From contig JAQTOC010000007.1 of assembly GCA_028713535.1 (NCBI GenBank), positions 1-49,987 of the forward strand: 49,987 nt of DNA, given 5' to 3'. Both the position numbers and the translations under genes were made by a program. Positions 1 to 10,178 of the stretch are shown here, one piece after another. The DNA comes from Candidatus Nanoarchaeia archaeon (GTDB taxonomy: Archaea > Nanobdellota > Nanobdellia > SCGC-AAA011-G17 > JACPNG01). The notes under the pieces were generated by a model that worked only from the letters and a program-made list of their open reading frames with translations, was not told the DNA's origin and ran no database searches. Position 1 is the stretch's first letter. Each line of letters opens with the position of its first letter.

Positions 1-2
1 TA

Positions 3-845
3 ACAGACATAAGCCCGTTGCATGTCAAGTTTGTAAATAAAAACAAGAAATACTCAGACCAGATAAGGCTATCAAAAAGATTTGCAAAAGTAGCAAAGGT
101 TTATGGGGCAGAATCCTACATAAAAGGTTTTTCTGGATACGTTCTTGAGATTTTGACAATTTATTATAAATCCTTCAACAATTTAATAAAGGCAGTTTCA
201 AAATGGAGTTCAACAACCGAAATCGGAAATAAAAATTTAATAAACAACCTAAACAGGGCAAAGAAAGAATCCCCCCTGATTTTAATTGATCCAACAGATT
301 CAACAAGGAACGCAGCAGCAGCCCTGTCCCAGGAAAAATATGATTTGCTCATTAAATCATGCAGGGAATATTTAAAAAATCCATCTGAGAATTTCTTCAA
401 GGAAAAAGTCTTTGACATGGACGACATAAAAAGGAGAAACAAAGCAAGCAAGATAATAACCCTGAATGTGGTTCCCTTAAACAAGAAAACAGATGTGGCA
501 GGGGCAAAAATGCTCAAGGCTTTCCAATACATCCTTAATGAATTGGAAAAGAACGAGTTTAAAATAAAAAACGAGGGCTGGGTCTGGAACGGAAATGCAA
601 CATTCTACTTTATCCTGGATAAAAAACCGCTTTCAAAGTTAAAAAAACATTACGGTCCGTCAAAAAAACTTGAAAAACCACTGAAAGAATTCAGGAAAAG
701 ATGGAAAAACAAAAAGGTTTCATTTGAAAAAAACAGATCCTATGTAATTATAGAAAGAAAATACCAGCTGCCAGAAAACCTGATAAAATATCTTGTTAAG
801 GACAAAAGGATAAAAACTCTTGTAAAAGAAATAAGGATAATCTAA
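3..845 (+). CDS. cca: CCA tRNA nucleotidyltransferase, archaeal class I, C-terminal part (5' end runs off the window)
   Basis: The frame stays open to the window edge (TDISPLHVKFV...), so the TTG at 18 is probably an internal Leu. Motifs KVYGAESYIKGFSGYVLEIL and LILIDPTDSTRNAAAALS are typical of archaeal CCA-adding enzymes. Confidence 0.9.
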   Translation, partial: TDISPLHVKFVNKNKKYSDQIRLSKRFAKVAKVYGAESYIKGFSGYVLEILTIYYKSFNNLIKAVSKWSSTTEIGNKNLINNLNRAKKESPLILIDPTDSTRNAAAALSQEKYDLLIKSCREYLKNPSENFFKEKVFDMDDIKRRNKASKIITLNVVPLNKKTDVAGAKMLKAFQYILNELEKNEFKIKNEGWVWNGNATFYFILDKKPLSKLKKHYGPSKKLEKPLKEFRKRWKNKKVSFEKNRSYVIIERKYQLPENLIKYLVKDKRIKTLVKEIRII

Positions 846-878
846 TTAAAAAACTCCCTAAAGTTTAAGACCAAAAAG

Positions 879-888
879 TTTATAAATA
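879..888 (+). promoter_or_regulatory. Putative archaeal TATA box upstream of psmB
   Basis: TTTATAAATA about 44 nt upstream of the ATG, preceded by an A-rich BRE-like stretch (ccaaaaag). Confidence 0.5.
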
Positions 889-931
889 ACCATAAACCAT
901 AAACTCTAATGATTGTTCTGGTGTAAAATAT

Positions 932-1567
932 ATGGAAGAAAAAACACTAAAAACTGGTACAACAACCATAGGACTTGTCTGCAAAGATGGTATTATTCTA
1001 GCAGCTGACAAAAGAGCTACTGCAGGTTATATGGTTGCTGAAAAGAAAATGGACAAAATATTTCCAATAGATGATGCTATAGGAATAACTACAGCAGGGT
1101 CTGTTTCAGAAGTGCAGTTATTGTTAAAATTAATGAAAGCCCAGATAAAATTGACAAAAATGAGGGCAAAGAAAGGGCTTACAGTAAAAGAAGTGACTAA
1201 TTTACTGGCAACATACGTATACACAAACATAAGAAGGCCTTCAATGATACTTGCCATAACCGGATTTTTGGTGGCAGGAAAAGATTCATCTGGATTCTCA
1301 CTTTATGAAGTTGGTATCGACGGCTCTGTAATAAAAGCCCAAGACTACAGGACAGACGGTTCTGGAAGCGTGTTTGCTTTAGGAGTTCTGGAAAACGAAT
1401 ACAAACAAGATATGAGCGTACAGCAAGGTATTGAATTAGCTCTAAAGGCAATAAACGCCTCATTAAAAAGAGATGCTGCAACAGGCAATGGAATTGATAT
1501 CGTAACCATTACAAATGAAGGTTACAAAAAAGTGATGGAAAAAGAAATTAACACAGGTATTTACTAA
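932..1567 (+). CDS. psmB: Proteasome beta subunit
   Basis: TGTTTIGLVCKDGIILAADKRAT (processing site and N-terminal Thr nucleophile region); GSGSVFALGVLE; DAATGNGIDIV. Confidence 0.95.
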   Translation: MEEKTLKTGTTTIGLVCKDGIILAADKRATAGYMVAEKKMDKIFPIDDAIGITTAGSVSEVQLLLKLMKAQIKLTKMRAKKGLTVKEVTNLLATYVYTNIRRPSMILAITGFLVAGKDSSGFSLYEVGIDGSVIKAQDYRTDGSGSVFALGVLENEYKQDMSVQQGIELALKAINASLKRDAATGNGIDIVTITNEGYKKVMEKEINTGIY

Positions 1568-1597
1568 TTTTCTAATATAAACAAGAAAGAGAAAAAA

Positions 1598-3502
1598 ATG
1601 ACTAAAATAATAGATGAAGTACTAAAGCATATACCTGACTCTGCAAAAGTGTCAGATGTATCTTTCGAAGGAGCAAATATTGTAATATATACCAAGAACA
1701 AAGACTTCTTCCTAGACAGCAATGGAGTAATAAAAGAAATAGTCAACGATATTAAAAAAAGAGTTGAAGTTCGTTCAGATCCTTCTCTATGTATGGATAT
1801 TGAAAAAGCAGAAAAGAAAATAAAAGAAATTCTTCCAGAAGAATCCCAGGTTTCAAATATAACCTTTGATCCTCAAAGGTCAAGAGTCATAATTGAAGCA
1901 GAAAAGCCCGGGTTGGCAATAGGAAAACAAGGAGAGTTATTAAGGGAAATAAGAAAACAGACATTGTGGGTTCCATTGATAAAAAGAACTCCCGCACTCA
2001 GGTCAAAAATAATCGAAAACATCAGGCAGGTCTTATATGATAACAGCGACTTCAGAAGAAAGTTCCTTAACAAAATAGGCCACAGGATCTATGATGGATG
2101 GAAACGTGAGAAAAGAAATGAGTGGGTACGAGTTAGTTTCCTTGGAGGAGCAAGACAGGTAGGAAAATCTGCAATACTTTTGCAGACTCCAGAATCAAAT
2201 GTTCTTCTTGACTGCGGTATACATCCAGCAAAACCATTAAGTGACCCAACTGCATTTCCTCACCTAGACGCTCCAGAATTCAAGCTTAACGAGTTGGATG
2301 CAATAATATTGACTCATGCCCATATAGACCACGCAGGTCTAATCCCTTATTTGTACAAAATGGGCTATGATGGCCCAACTTACGCTACTGCACCAACAAG
2401 GGATATAGCAGCACTTCTTTGTCTGGATACAATTAACATCGCGCAAAAAGAGGGTCGTGACCCAATTTATTCAAGTGCAGACATTAAAAAAATGGTAAAG
2501 AATACAATATGCTTGGAATACGAAGAGGTCACAGACATAACTCCTGACTTAAGGATCACATTATACAATGCAGGCCACACCTTGGGAAGTGCAATGGTTC
2601 ATATTCATGTAGGAAATGGTTTGCACAATTTATTATATACATCAGATATGAATTATGAAACTTCAAATCTGCTTTCAGCAGCAATAACAAAATTCCCAAG
2701 GCTTGAAACAGTAATTACAGAAGCAACTCTTGGTTCAAAAGATGATGTTCAAAATTCAAGAAAAGAAGCAGAAGACGATTTCATAAAGGAAATCAACGAA
2801 ACAATTACAAATAAGGGAAAGGTTTTGCTTCCTGTTTTAGGAACCGGAAGAGCTCAGGAGATAATGGTCATTCTGGAAAGAGCAATGAGTGAAAAAACAA
2901 TTCCAGATGTTCCAATCCATGTTCAAGGAATGGTATGGGACATTACTGCGATTCATACCACCTATCCAGATTTTTTCAACTCAAAAATAAAAAGAAATGT
3001 TTTCCACAAGGATCAGAATCCATTCCTGTCTCCTGTATTCAAACATGTAGGCTCACAAAAGGAACAGGAAGAGATAATTAACTCAGGAGAATCCTGCATA
3101 ATACTTGCAACATCAGGAATGATGGTTGGTGGTGCATCAGTGGAATACTTCAAGCATCTTGCAGAAAATCCAAGAAATACGTTGATATTTTCATGTTATC
3201 AGGCAGAAGGTTCTTTAGGTAGGATCCTGCAGAACGGAATAAAAGAAGTCAACATGGGTTCTGTAGAAAAACCAGACATAGTAAATGTAAGATGTAAAAT
3301 ATGTACCATCTCAGGATTTTCAGGGCACTCTTCAAGAAACCAGTTGATGAGCTTCTTCAAGCATCTTGATCCAAAACCAAAGAAAGTAATAGTGCAGCAC
3401 GGAGAAAGTTCCAAGTGTCTGGACTTGGCATCATCCCTTCATAAGTTAATGAGAGTAGAAACTGCAGCTCCAAAAAATCTTGAAAGCATAAGAATAAGAT
3501 AA
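1598..3502 (+). CDS. fttA: KH-domain/beta-CASP ribonuclease aCPSF1 (FttA transcription termination factor)
   Basis: N-terminal KH region, metallo-beta-lactamase motif HAHIDHAG, GFSGHSSRNQL beta-CASP motif and conserved C-terminus; 634 aa as expected. Confidence 0.93.
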   Translation: MTKIIDEVLKHIPDSAKVSDVSFEGANIVIYTKNKDFFLDSNGVIKEIVNDIKKRVEVRSDPSLCMDIEKAEKKIKEILPEESQVSNITFDPQRSRVIIEAEKPGLAIGKQGELLREIRKQTLWVPLIKRTPALRSKIIENIRQVLYDNSDFRRKFLNKIGHRIYDGWKREKRNEWVRVSFLGGARQVGKSAILLQTPESNVLLDCGIHPAKPLSDPTAFPHLDAPEFKLNELDAIILTHAHIDHAGLIPYLYKMGYDGPTYATAPTRDIAALLCLDTINIAQKEGRDPIYSSADIKKMVKNTICLEYEEVTDITPDLRITLYNAGHTLGSAMVHIHVGNGLHNLLYTSDMNYETSNLLSAAITKFPRLETVITEATLGSKDDVQNSRKEAEDDFIKEINETITNKGKVLLPVLGTGRAQEIMVILERAMSEKTIPDVPIHVQGMVWDITAIHTTYPDFFNSKIKRNVFHKDQNPFLSPVFKHVGSQKEQEEIINSGESCIILATSGMMVGGASVEYFKHLAENPRNTLIFSCYQAEGSLGRILQNGIKEVNMGSVEKPDIVNVRCKICTISGFSGHSSRNQLMSFFKHLDPKPKKVIVQHGESSKCLDLASSLHKLMRVETAAPKNLESIRIR

Positions 3503-3910
3503 TCACTTTTTCTTTAAGTTTTTGTGAAGATATTCTTTGATTGAATCCAACTCTTTGTGAACTCTCTGTATTTCTCTCTCAGATTTCCTGTTGACCTGAT
3601 AGTTATATTTAAAGTCAATTCTGTCTCTCTGCTCCTGTCGGTTCTGGCTCATTAAGATTAAAGGTGCAGACAACGCAGTTAAGCAGGCCAAAACCAAGTT
3701 TAAAAAAACATAGGGGTAAGAGTCCCATCTCCAGGATACTTTTACATTTATCCAAGTCCAGATTATAATTAATACAAAAAGTATGAATATAAATGTCCAG
3801 CTTCCAATAAATCTTGTAACCTTGTCTGCAATTTTCTGCCAGGGTCCTGGCTCAGTTTGTAATGCTGGATGGTTTTTTTTATGATTAAGATGATTGCCTC
3901 TTTTTTCCAT
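3503..3910 (-). CDS. DUF1003 family membrane protein
   Basis: IADKVTRFIGSWTFIFILFVLIIIWTWIN...PYVFLNLVLACLTALSAPLILMSQNRQEQRDR is the characteristic DUF1003 pattern. Confidence 0.85.
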   Translation of the reverse strand: MEKRGNHLNHKKNHPALQTEPGPWQKIADKVTRFIGSWTFIFILFVLIIIWTWINVKVSWRWDSYPYVFLNLVLACLTALSAPLILMSQNRQEQRDRIDFKYNYQVNRKSEREIQRVHKELDSIKEYLHKNLKKK

Positions 3911-3947
3911 TATAATAATATAGTATATAAATTATTTAAAAACCTTA

Positions 3948-4856
3948 TTATTTTTTCAACTCTCTAAGCAGGACACAAACCTTGCACATTTTCCCAGAAC
4001 ACGGCTCTCCGCACCCTTCACAATAATTAACTCCGGTCTTTACATCTTCTTTTAATTTTAAATTCATAGATTCCTGGAATTCTAAAATATTATTCTTAAC
4101 CCCAGGATGCTTAACCTCAAACTTCTCAAGTATATCCCTGAATTCTCTTCTGTATGCATCAGCAGAACAAGGGCACATTCCATAATTAACAGGAAGCCCC
4201 TTAATCTCAGAGTATTTTTTATTCTCATTATTAGTCATAAAATATAAGGGCTTGACTCTCCTGACAAACTTATAGGATTTATCACTTGATTTTATTCCCT
4301 GTCTCCTAGCTAAGTTCATGTCATTCCTGAAAACATTCATCAAAAATACTTCTGCACCGTCATCTAAGCAATGTCCTGTAGCAAGATAATCAAACTTAAG
4401 TTTCTTGCTGTATTTATTAAGCAAGTATCTTTTTAGGACTCCGCACAGCATGCATGAAGAATACTCCTGTCCTTTCTCTTTCAAAACAGACTTCATATAG
4501 CATAAAGACTTTCCAAACTCTTTTCTAAAAGAAACAACATGCAGTTTAATCTTGTTATCCTTGCATATTTTTTTGATATTTTCCAGATTTGCTTTTGTAT
4601 AATTCCCTATTGCCGCGTCAATTGTTATAGCCTCGATGTTATAACCCATCTTCTTGAGAACATACAAGCAGACACTTGAATCCTTTCCTCCAGAAACTGC
4701 AACTCCAACCCTATCTTTCTTTGTAAACAATTTGTGCTTAAAAATAGTCTTAGCAACTTTTTTCTCAAAGTATTTGACAAAGCAATGCTTGCACAATTTA
4801 ACGTTATTATTGGTAAGATTGATTACAGGTTCCTTAGAACAAAGTTTACAGGGCAT
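3948..4856 (-). CDS. tRNA 2-thiolation protein, TtuA/NcsA(Ctu1)-like
   Basis: N- and C-terminal CxxC zinc-binding motifs, PP-loop SGGKDSS, CMLCGVLKRYLLN, ATGHCLDDGAEVFLMN. Confidence 0.85.
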   Translation of the reverse strand: MPCKLCSKEPVINLTNNNVKLCKHCFVKYFEKKVAKTIFKHKLFTKKDRVGVAVSGGKDSSVCLYVLKKMGYNIEAITIDAAIGNYTKANLENIKKICKDNKIKLHVVSFRKEFGKSLCYMKSVLKEKGQEYSSCMLCGVLKRYLLNKYSKKLKFDYLATGHCLDDGAEVFLMNVFRNDMNLARRQGIKSSDKSYKFVRRVKPLYFMTNNENKKYSEIKGLPVNYGMCPCSADAYRREFRDILEKFEVKHPGVKNNILEFQESMNLKLKEDVKTGVNYCEGCGEPCSGKMCKVCVLLRELKK

Positions 4857-5481
4857 ACTCTATTTTCTTGTTTAATAACTTTTCAAGCCTTTCTTTTACA
4901 GCCTTTTTGATTGTGTTGTCAAGTTTAAAGTTTTTCAAAACAAAAGCATCATCTTTTTTTTCTACATCGATTTTCTGCTCAAAGTTAAAATCAAAGAAGC
5001 TTTTTATTTTTTCAGCATCATCCTCTATTACTTTTTTTATTTTGAATTCATAAATCACATCCCTTCCAGCCATGGGATTATTGAAGTCAACCAGAGTCCT
5101 GCTCCCTGAAACGCTCTTGACCATCCCAAACATTCCGTCTATATTTAGTTGCATTCCAGGAAATGGGTGAATGTCATTTTTCACAAGCTTGGATGTATGT
5201 ATCAGCTGCAATAACTCCTTGCTTCTTTTGCCAAACGCATCTTCGGGTTTTAACTCAACCTTATAGAACTTATTAGTCTCCTTGTTCTCAAGTTCCCTGT
5301 CCAAACCCCTTAACACATCTCCGTGGCCAATACAAATAATCCATGGCTTATACTTAAATTTTGGTCTGAAAACATTTTCTTTTTTTGCGGTTTCAGCATT
5401 AGTAAGGTCAAATATCTCGTTGGTGTCCTTTATTCTTCCTACAAATTCCAGTTCAACAAAATCTCCCTTCTTTGTTTTCAT
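4846..5481 (-). CDS. FKBP-type peptidyl-prolyl cis-trans isomerase (SlyD-like)
   Basis: GDFVELEFVGRIKDTNEIFD...IGHGDVLRGLDREL...PEDAFGKR plus inserted-flap region; the end overlaps the start of the thiolation gene. Confidence 0.85.
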   Translation of the reverse strand: MKTKKGDFVELEFVGRIKDTNEIFDLTNAETAKKENVFRPKFKYKPWIICIGHGDVLRGLDRELENKETNKFYKVELKPEDAFGKRSKELLQLIHTSKLVKNDIHPFPGMQLNIDGMFGMVKSVSGSRTLVDFNNPMAGRDVIYEFKIKKVIEDDAEKIKSFFDFNFEQKIDVEKKDDAFVLKNFKLDNTIKKAVKERLEKLLNKKIEYAL

Positions 5482-5564
5482 ACTGAATCACTAAAAAAAA
5501 GAGTATTTAAACTTTATTATAAAACACCAGAATACTTTAAAACATAAAAAACTGAATTTTCAGT

Positions 5565-5807
5565 ATGGGCTGGAGAGAAGAAATAGATCCATTGCTAAGG
5601 CAGCATTTGGAGAAATTAATAGAAGAATCATATAAGCAGAAAAACGCATTTGAAAAAGCAAAAAATAAGGATATAGCTCAATTATGGTGCGCAGTAGCTC
5701 TGCTTTCCAAAGATAATTTTGATTTAAAGCTAAAAATAAAATACCTTGAGAGTTTCATAAGAGAAAATATAAAAACTAAAACACCAAAAAATCTTAAGAA
5801 ATATTAA
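5565..5807 (+). CDS. Small alpha-helical hypothetical protein
   Basis: 80-aa ORF starting just downstream of an AT-rich promoter-like region; plausible composition, no recognised domain. Confidence 0.6.
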   Translation: MGWREEIDPLLRQHLEKLIEESYKQKNAFEKAKNKDIAQLWCAVALLSKDNFDLKLKIKYLESFIRENIKTKTPKNLKKY

Positions 5808-5849
5808 TTATTTCAATAAGTATATAAATAAAAATATATCTAAAAATTT

Positions 5850-7031
5850 ATGGGTTCAAACTATAAATCAAATCTCTGGAAGATATATCTCTTCAAGTTT
5901 CTAGCTGGTCTTCACTTCTTTTCAGCAGTTTTGATTCCTTTTTTCACAGATTGGGGGAAGATAAGTTTCACTCAGATAATGATACTGCAATCTTGGTTTA
6001 TGATGTGCGTTTTTATCCTCGAAGTTCCAACAGGAGCAATTGCAGACTATATAGGAAGAAAATATTCTCTAATCTTAGCGGCAGTCACTGGAGCAGCCGC
6101 AAGTATAGTGTATGTAAGTTCTCCAAATTTTTATATATTTATGATTGCAGAATTCTTGTTTGCAATCTCAGCAGCGTTGATTTCCGGAGCAGACGAAGCA
6201 TTTGTTTATGATACTCTTAAAAAAATCAAGCAAGAAAACTTATCAAAAAAAATCTTTGGAAGAATAGAAAGTTTCAATCTTGCAGGGATATTAATTGCCG
6301 CACCAATCGGAAGCATCATTGCAGTTCAATTTGGATTATCAGTCCCGATGCTGCTTTTTGCTGTACCTTCGGTTTTAGCAGCGATAATAGGCCTAACTTT
6401 AAACGAACCTCAGACAACAAAGAAGATAGAATCCAAAAGATATATCCTCATACTAAAATCTGGGATAAACTCTCTCCGCAATAATAAAACACTAAGAATC
6501 CTCGCAGTTGATGCAGTAGTAATCTCTGCATTAGCCTATCTTCTCATCTGGCTTTACCAGCCAATGCTAATCAAAGCAGGAATGGGAATAGGGTATTTTG
6601 GTATAATCCATGCTTCTTTTGTAATTAGTGAAATACTCATATTGAATAATTTTGAGAAATTAGAAAGACTGCTTGGATCCAAAAAAAGACTGACGTTTTT
6701 TAGCGCAATGATTGTCGGAATTATGTATATTATTGGTGGGTTAACAACCTTTATACCTGTAGTAATACTAATAATAATTATTGCAGGAGGATTCGGCCTT
6801 ACAAGAGGGACTTTATTATCTAGCTACATGAATAAATATATTTCATCAGAAGAGAGAGCAACAACCTTATCTTCAATTTCAATGCTGAGGAGGTTTCTAA
6901 TTGCCGCAATAAACCCTCTGATTGGGTTTATGGTAGATTGGTCTTTGGGGACCACCCTAATCATCATAGGGGTAATAACTATTATCTTTTCCTTATTTTC
7001 AAGAATTAAAGAAGAACATCTAATTGATTAG
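5850..7031 (+). CDS. MFS transporter
   Basis: About 12 hydrophobic segments and the GAIADYIGRKYSLILA motif between TM2 and TM3. Confidence 0.85.
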   Translation: MGSNYKSNLWKIYLFKFLAGLHFFSAVLIPFFTDWGKISFTQIMILQSWFMMCVFILEVPTGAIADYIGRKYSLILAAVTGAAASIVYVSSPNFYIFMIAEFLFAISAALISGADEAFVYDTLKKIKQENLSKKIFGRIESFNLAGILIAAPIGSIIAVQFGLSVPMLLFAVPSVLAAIIGLTLNEPQTTKKIESKRYILILKSGINSLRNNKTLRILAVDAVVISALAYLLIWLYQPMLIKAGMGIGYFGIIHASFVISEILILNNFEKLERLLGSKKRLTFFSAMIVGIMYIIGGLTTFIPVVILIIIIAGGFGLTRGTLLSSYMNKYISSEERATTLSSISMLRRFLIAAINPLIGFMVDWSLGTTLIIIGVITIIFSLFSRIKEEHLID

Positions 7032-7369
7032 TCTTTCCTCAATGCATAGCCAATCAATATAGCAACAAAAAGCCATTGAACATAAGGAACAAATTCTAAT
7101 ATAACTTCCAATCCTGGATTTATGATTGCTAAGATATTCAAGTAAGTATTATTCATTCCAATCAGAAGAACAACAATCTTCCTGAGAACCAATACAAAAA
7201 TAAAGATAATTAAAATAAGGATAAATGAATGGCTTGTCTTTTCATTTTTAAATAATGGGTTGACAAGGTCTGATAGTTTAGGCAAAACTTTTGTTATCAA
7301 GATATGCCCGCCAATAAAAGCAAATACAGCTCCAATAAGAACTACAATCCACGAAATAATATCACCCAT
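7028..7369 (-). CDS. Small multi-pass membrane protein, hypothetical
   Basis: 113 aa with three hydrophobic segments; the stop codon overlaps the convergent MFS stop. Confidence 0.7.
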   Translation of the reverse strand: MGDIISWIVVLIGAVFAFIGGHILITKVLPKLSDLVNPLFKNEKTSHSFILILIIFIFVLVLRKIVVLLIGMNNTYLNILAIINPGLEVILEFVPYVQWLFVAILIGYALRKD

Positions 7370-7466
7370 AACATATATCTTCCTCAGCTCCTTTTATATA
7401 ATTTATTTACCATTCTGGAATGAATAAAAATATTTAATAAAGAAGCTCCGAAGTAAATTAAAATAT

Positions 7467-8402
7467 ATGACTACATTAATTCAGTTTAAAGACATATTCA
7501 AGAGGTATGGCTCCAATCTTGTTCTCAACAATTTGAATTTCGGCATAAATGAAGGAGACATCTTTGGGATAATTGGTTTGTCTGGTTCTGGAAAGACAAC
7601 AATACTAAATACCTTAATAGGATTTATACGAGCAAACAGTGGGCAGATCATTTACAAAGACCAGGATATCTCAAAAAATAAAAAACGAATAGAACAAATT
7701 GCTGGATTTGCAACCCAGTCCTGCTCATTTTATCAAAAGCTTACAGTAGAGGAAAATCTCCACTACTTTGGAAAATTATACAACATGAAAAGGGAAGACA
7801 TAGTAAAAAGAATTGATGAATTGCTTCCTCTGGTTGAATTACAGCCTACAAAAAAAGTTCTGGCAAAAAACCTTTCAACAGGAATGCAAAGGAGATTGGA
7901 TATTGCCTGTGCAATGATACATCACCCCCAGATCTTGATCCTTGACGAGCCAACCGAAGACCTTGATCCAGTATTAAGAAGAGAAATTCTAAGGCTTATA
8001 AGAAAAATAAACATTGAAGAAGGAACAACAATCATAATTACCTCTCACCTATTGAATGAGATAGAATCAATCTGCTCAAGGATAGCGATACTGCACAAAG
8101 GAAAGATGATAAGGTCAGGAACGCCAGCAGAGCTAAAAGACATGTACACAAAAAATCAGGAAATACACCTAAGAACCTATCCAGGAAAATACGACCAGAT
8201 AATTACACATTTAAAAAGAACTGGGGGCATAACAGATGCAACAAGCCAAGGAAACAAAATAGTTATCTATACCAAGGATGCAGAAAAAGTCCTCCACGAT
8301 ATTTTGGAGACACTAGCTGTAAACAAAGAAAAATTAATTGACATAGATGTTAATAGGCCATCATTAGAGGAGGTTTTCGCATTCTTTACAAAAGAAAAAT
8401 AA
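7467..8402 (+). CDS. ABC transporter ATP-binding protein
   Basis: Walker A GLSGSGKTT, signature LSTGMQRRLDIA, Walker B LILDEPTEDLDP. Confidence 0.92.
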   Translation: MTTLIQFKDIFKRYGSNLVLNNLNFGINEGDIFGIIGLSGSGKTTILNTLIGFIRANSGQIIYKDQDISKNKKRIEQIAGFATQSCSFYQKLTVEENLHYFGKLYNMKREDIVKRIDELLPLVELQPTKKVLAKNLSTGMQRRLDIACAMIHHPQILILDEPTEDLDPVLRREILRLIRKINIEEGTTIIITSHLLNEIESICSRIAILHKGKMIRSGTPAELKDMYTKNQEIHLRTYPGKYDQIITHLKRTGGITDATSQGNKIVIYTKDAEKVLHDILETLAVNKEKLIDIDVNRPSLEEVFAFFTKEK

Positions 8403-8403
8403 A

Positions 8404-10146
8404 ATGGGACTTTTTGATTCATACAAGGACGCACTGTCAGGGCCAAAGGCAAACAAGGAAACAAGTAGACCAAGCCTAAAGCCAGAGAAAAAGATAGTTT
8501 CAAAGCAAATAAAAAAAGAAACCCCGATTAAGAGGACGAGAGACTTCTCAGAAAGAATAAAAAACAAAGGCTCAACAATCCCAGTAATCCCAAAACTATA
8601 CTGGATGATTAAAAAAGACATCAAGCTTATAATAAGGTCCAAAACTTCTGCATTAATTGTATTGTTGGGGCCTCTTTTAATAATTTTATTAGTTGCCCTT
8701 GCATTCAACACATCTTCATTGTATAATATTAAGATAGCAACATACTCAGACTCATATTCAGCACTTACAAATTCTGTTCTAACAGATATGGAAGACCAGC
8801 AGTACCAAGTAATAAAAGCAGATTCAGAGGAAAAATGTAGAAATGGGGTAAAAACAACGCAGTATCATCTCTGTGCAATATTTCCAAAAGATATGTCCCT
8901 TGATAACACTGCAGACAACATTATTGTTTATGTTGATGAATCAAGAGTCAACCTTGCCTCATTAATATCCGGAACAATTTCCATGAAGATAGCAAACAAA
9001 TCATCAGAGCTGAGCCTTGGCCTAACCTCTGTTTTGGTAACAACTCTAGATAATACAAAAAATCAATTGTATTCCAAGGAAAAAACACTCCAAACAATAG
9101 AGGCTGCAACACTTGATTCAAACACCGAGCTTGCAAACCTAAAGGAAGAATTATCCAAGGTAAGCGTACTAAACGAATCAGAATTGAACATATCAGTAAC
9201 AATCCAGAATATTAAAAAATTCAGGGACATGTGTGATGCAAAAGACGACAGCGGCAATAACAAATACAACTGCCCAGGCGACTCCCTTCTTGATGAAGCC
9301 GAAGACGGTATTAAATCTCTTAGAAACAAGCTTGAAGACGCTCAGCTAACATTAACTACCTCAGTAACAAGCATATCTGGCATAAGAACAATGATAGCAG
9401 ATACCACTACCCAGATAAGGGACACTAAAACCTCATTAAGCAATCTTAAAGCAAATATTGAAAGCATCAAGATAACAAATGCAGAAGCAATCGTAAGCCC
9501 AATAAAAACAACAATAGAGCCTATTACCAGCAAAAAAACCCATCTTGGAGTTTTATTCCCTACCTTAACTATATTAATTATGATGTTTATTTCTATACTG
9601 CTTGCATCCACTTTGGTAGTCAGGGAAAAAACATCGCTTGCATATTTCAGAAATTTCATAACTCCAACAAACGACGTGTTGTTCTTGCTTGGAGGATTCT
9701 TTACAAACATCCTTCTTTTGGTTGTTCAGCTTGTCATACTGTTTGGGGTAGCAATACCATTCTTTAAGACAGCCTTAGTCCCATCCCTTCTTCCATTAAT
9801 AATAACACTTATTGTAATTTCAACAATATTCATCTTAATGGGAACCATAGTCGGCTATTTATTTAACTCAGAGGAAACATCCACTTTGGCAGCAATTGCA
9901 ATAGCTGCATTAATGTTGTTGTTTTCAAACACAATCTTGCCTCTGGAAACACTGCCTCAGTATATAAGGGACATTGTACAGTACAACCCATTTGTAATTG
10001 GTGAAGGCATGTTAAAGCAGATACTCACATTCCAGGCAACACTAAGTGATTTGTGGGTAAAAATCGTAGTCCTTATCGGAGTAGGAGTTTTGCTTGGTGT
10101 ACTTGCTTTCCTATCCAGAAAATTGACAAAAAGGAGAATTGCATAA
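8404..10146 (+). CDS. ABC-2 type permease with large extracytoplasmic helical domain
   Basis: TM helix, then a ~300-aa polar, coiled-coil-like loop, then about five C-terminal TMs; starts 1 nt after the ATPase gene. Confidence 0.85.
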   Translation: MGLFDSYKDALSGPKANKETSRPSLKPEKKIVSKQIKKETPIKRTRDFSERIKNKGSTIPVIPKLYWMIKKDIKLIIRSKTSALIVLLGPLLIILLVALAFNTSSLYNIKIATYSDSYSALTNSVLTDMEDQQYQVIKADSEEKCRNGVKTTQYHLCAIFPKDMSLDNTADNIIVYVDESRVNLASLISGTISMKIANKSSELSLGLTSVLVTTLDNTKNQLYSKEKTLQTIEAATLDSNTELANLKEELSKVSVLNESELNISVTIQNIKKFRDMCDAKDDSGNNKYNCPGDSLLDEAEDGIKSLRNKLEDAQLTLTTSVTSISGIRTMIADTTTQIRDTKTSLSNLKANIESIKITNAEAIVSPIKTTIEPITSKKTHLGVLFPTLTILIMMFISILLASTLVVREKTSLAYFRNFITPTNDVLFLLGGFFTNILLLVVQLVILFGVAIPFFKTALVPSLLPLIITLIVISTIFILMGTIVGYLFNSEETSTLAAIAIAALMLLFSNTILPLETLPQYIRDIVQYNPFVIGEGMLKQILTFQATLSDLWVKIVVLIGVGVLLGVLAFLSRKLTKRRIA

Positions 10147-10178
10147 ACTTTTTATACAATAACAATCGTTCTTTTATA

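Noticed and set aside
164-532. Antisense ORF (122 aa) inside cca
   Set aside because: Fully overlaps a strongly recognisable CDS on the other strand; hydrophobic/Ser-rich composition typical of antisense reading of Lys-rich genes.
5951-6211. 86-aa plus-strand ORF in another frame within the MFS gene
   Set aside because: Arg/Ser/Cys-rich out-of-frame translation of TM segments; not protein-like.
8364-9710. Several minus-strand ORFs inside the ABC permease gene
   Set aside because: All lie within the coherent permease frame; no start context or recognisable domains.
10053-10178. Upstream extension of the TrpRS ORF
   Set aside because: Lies within the upstream permease CDS; homology begins at the ATG at 10179, which has its own AT-rich upstream region.
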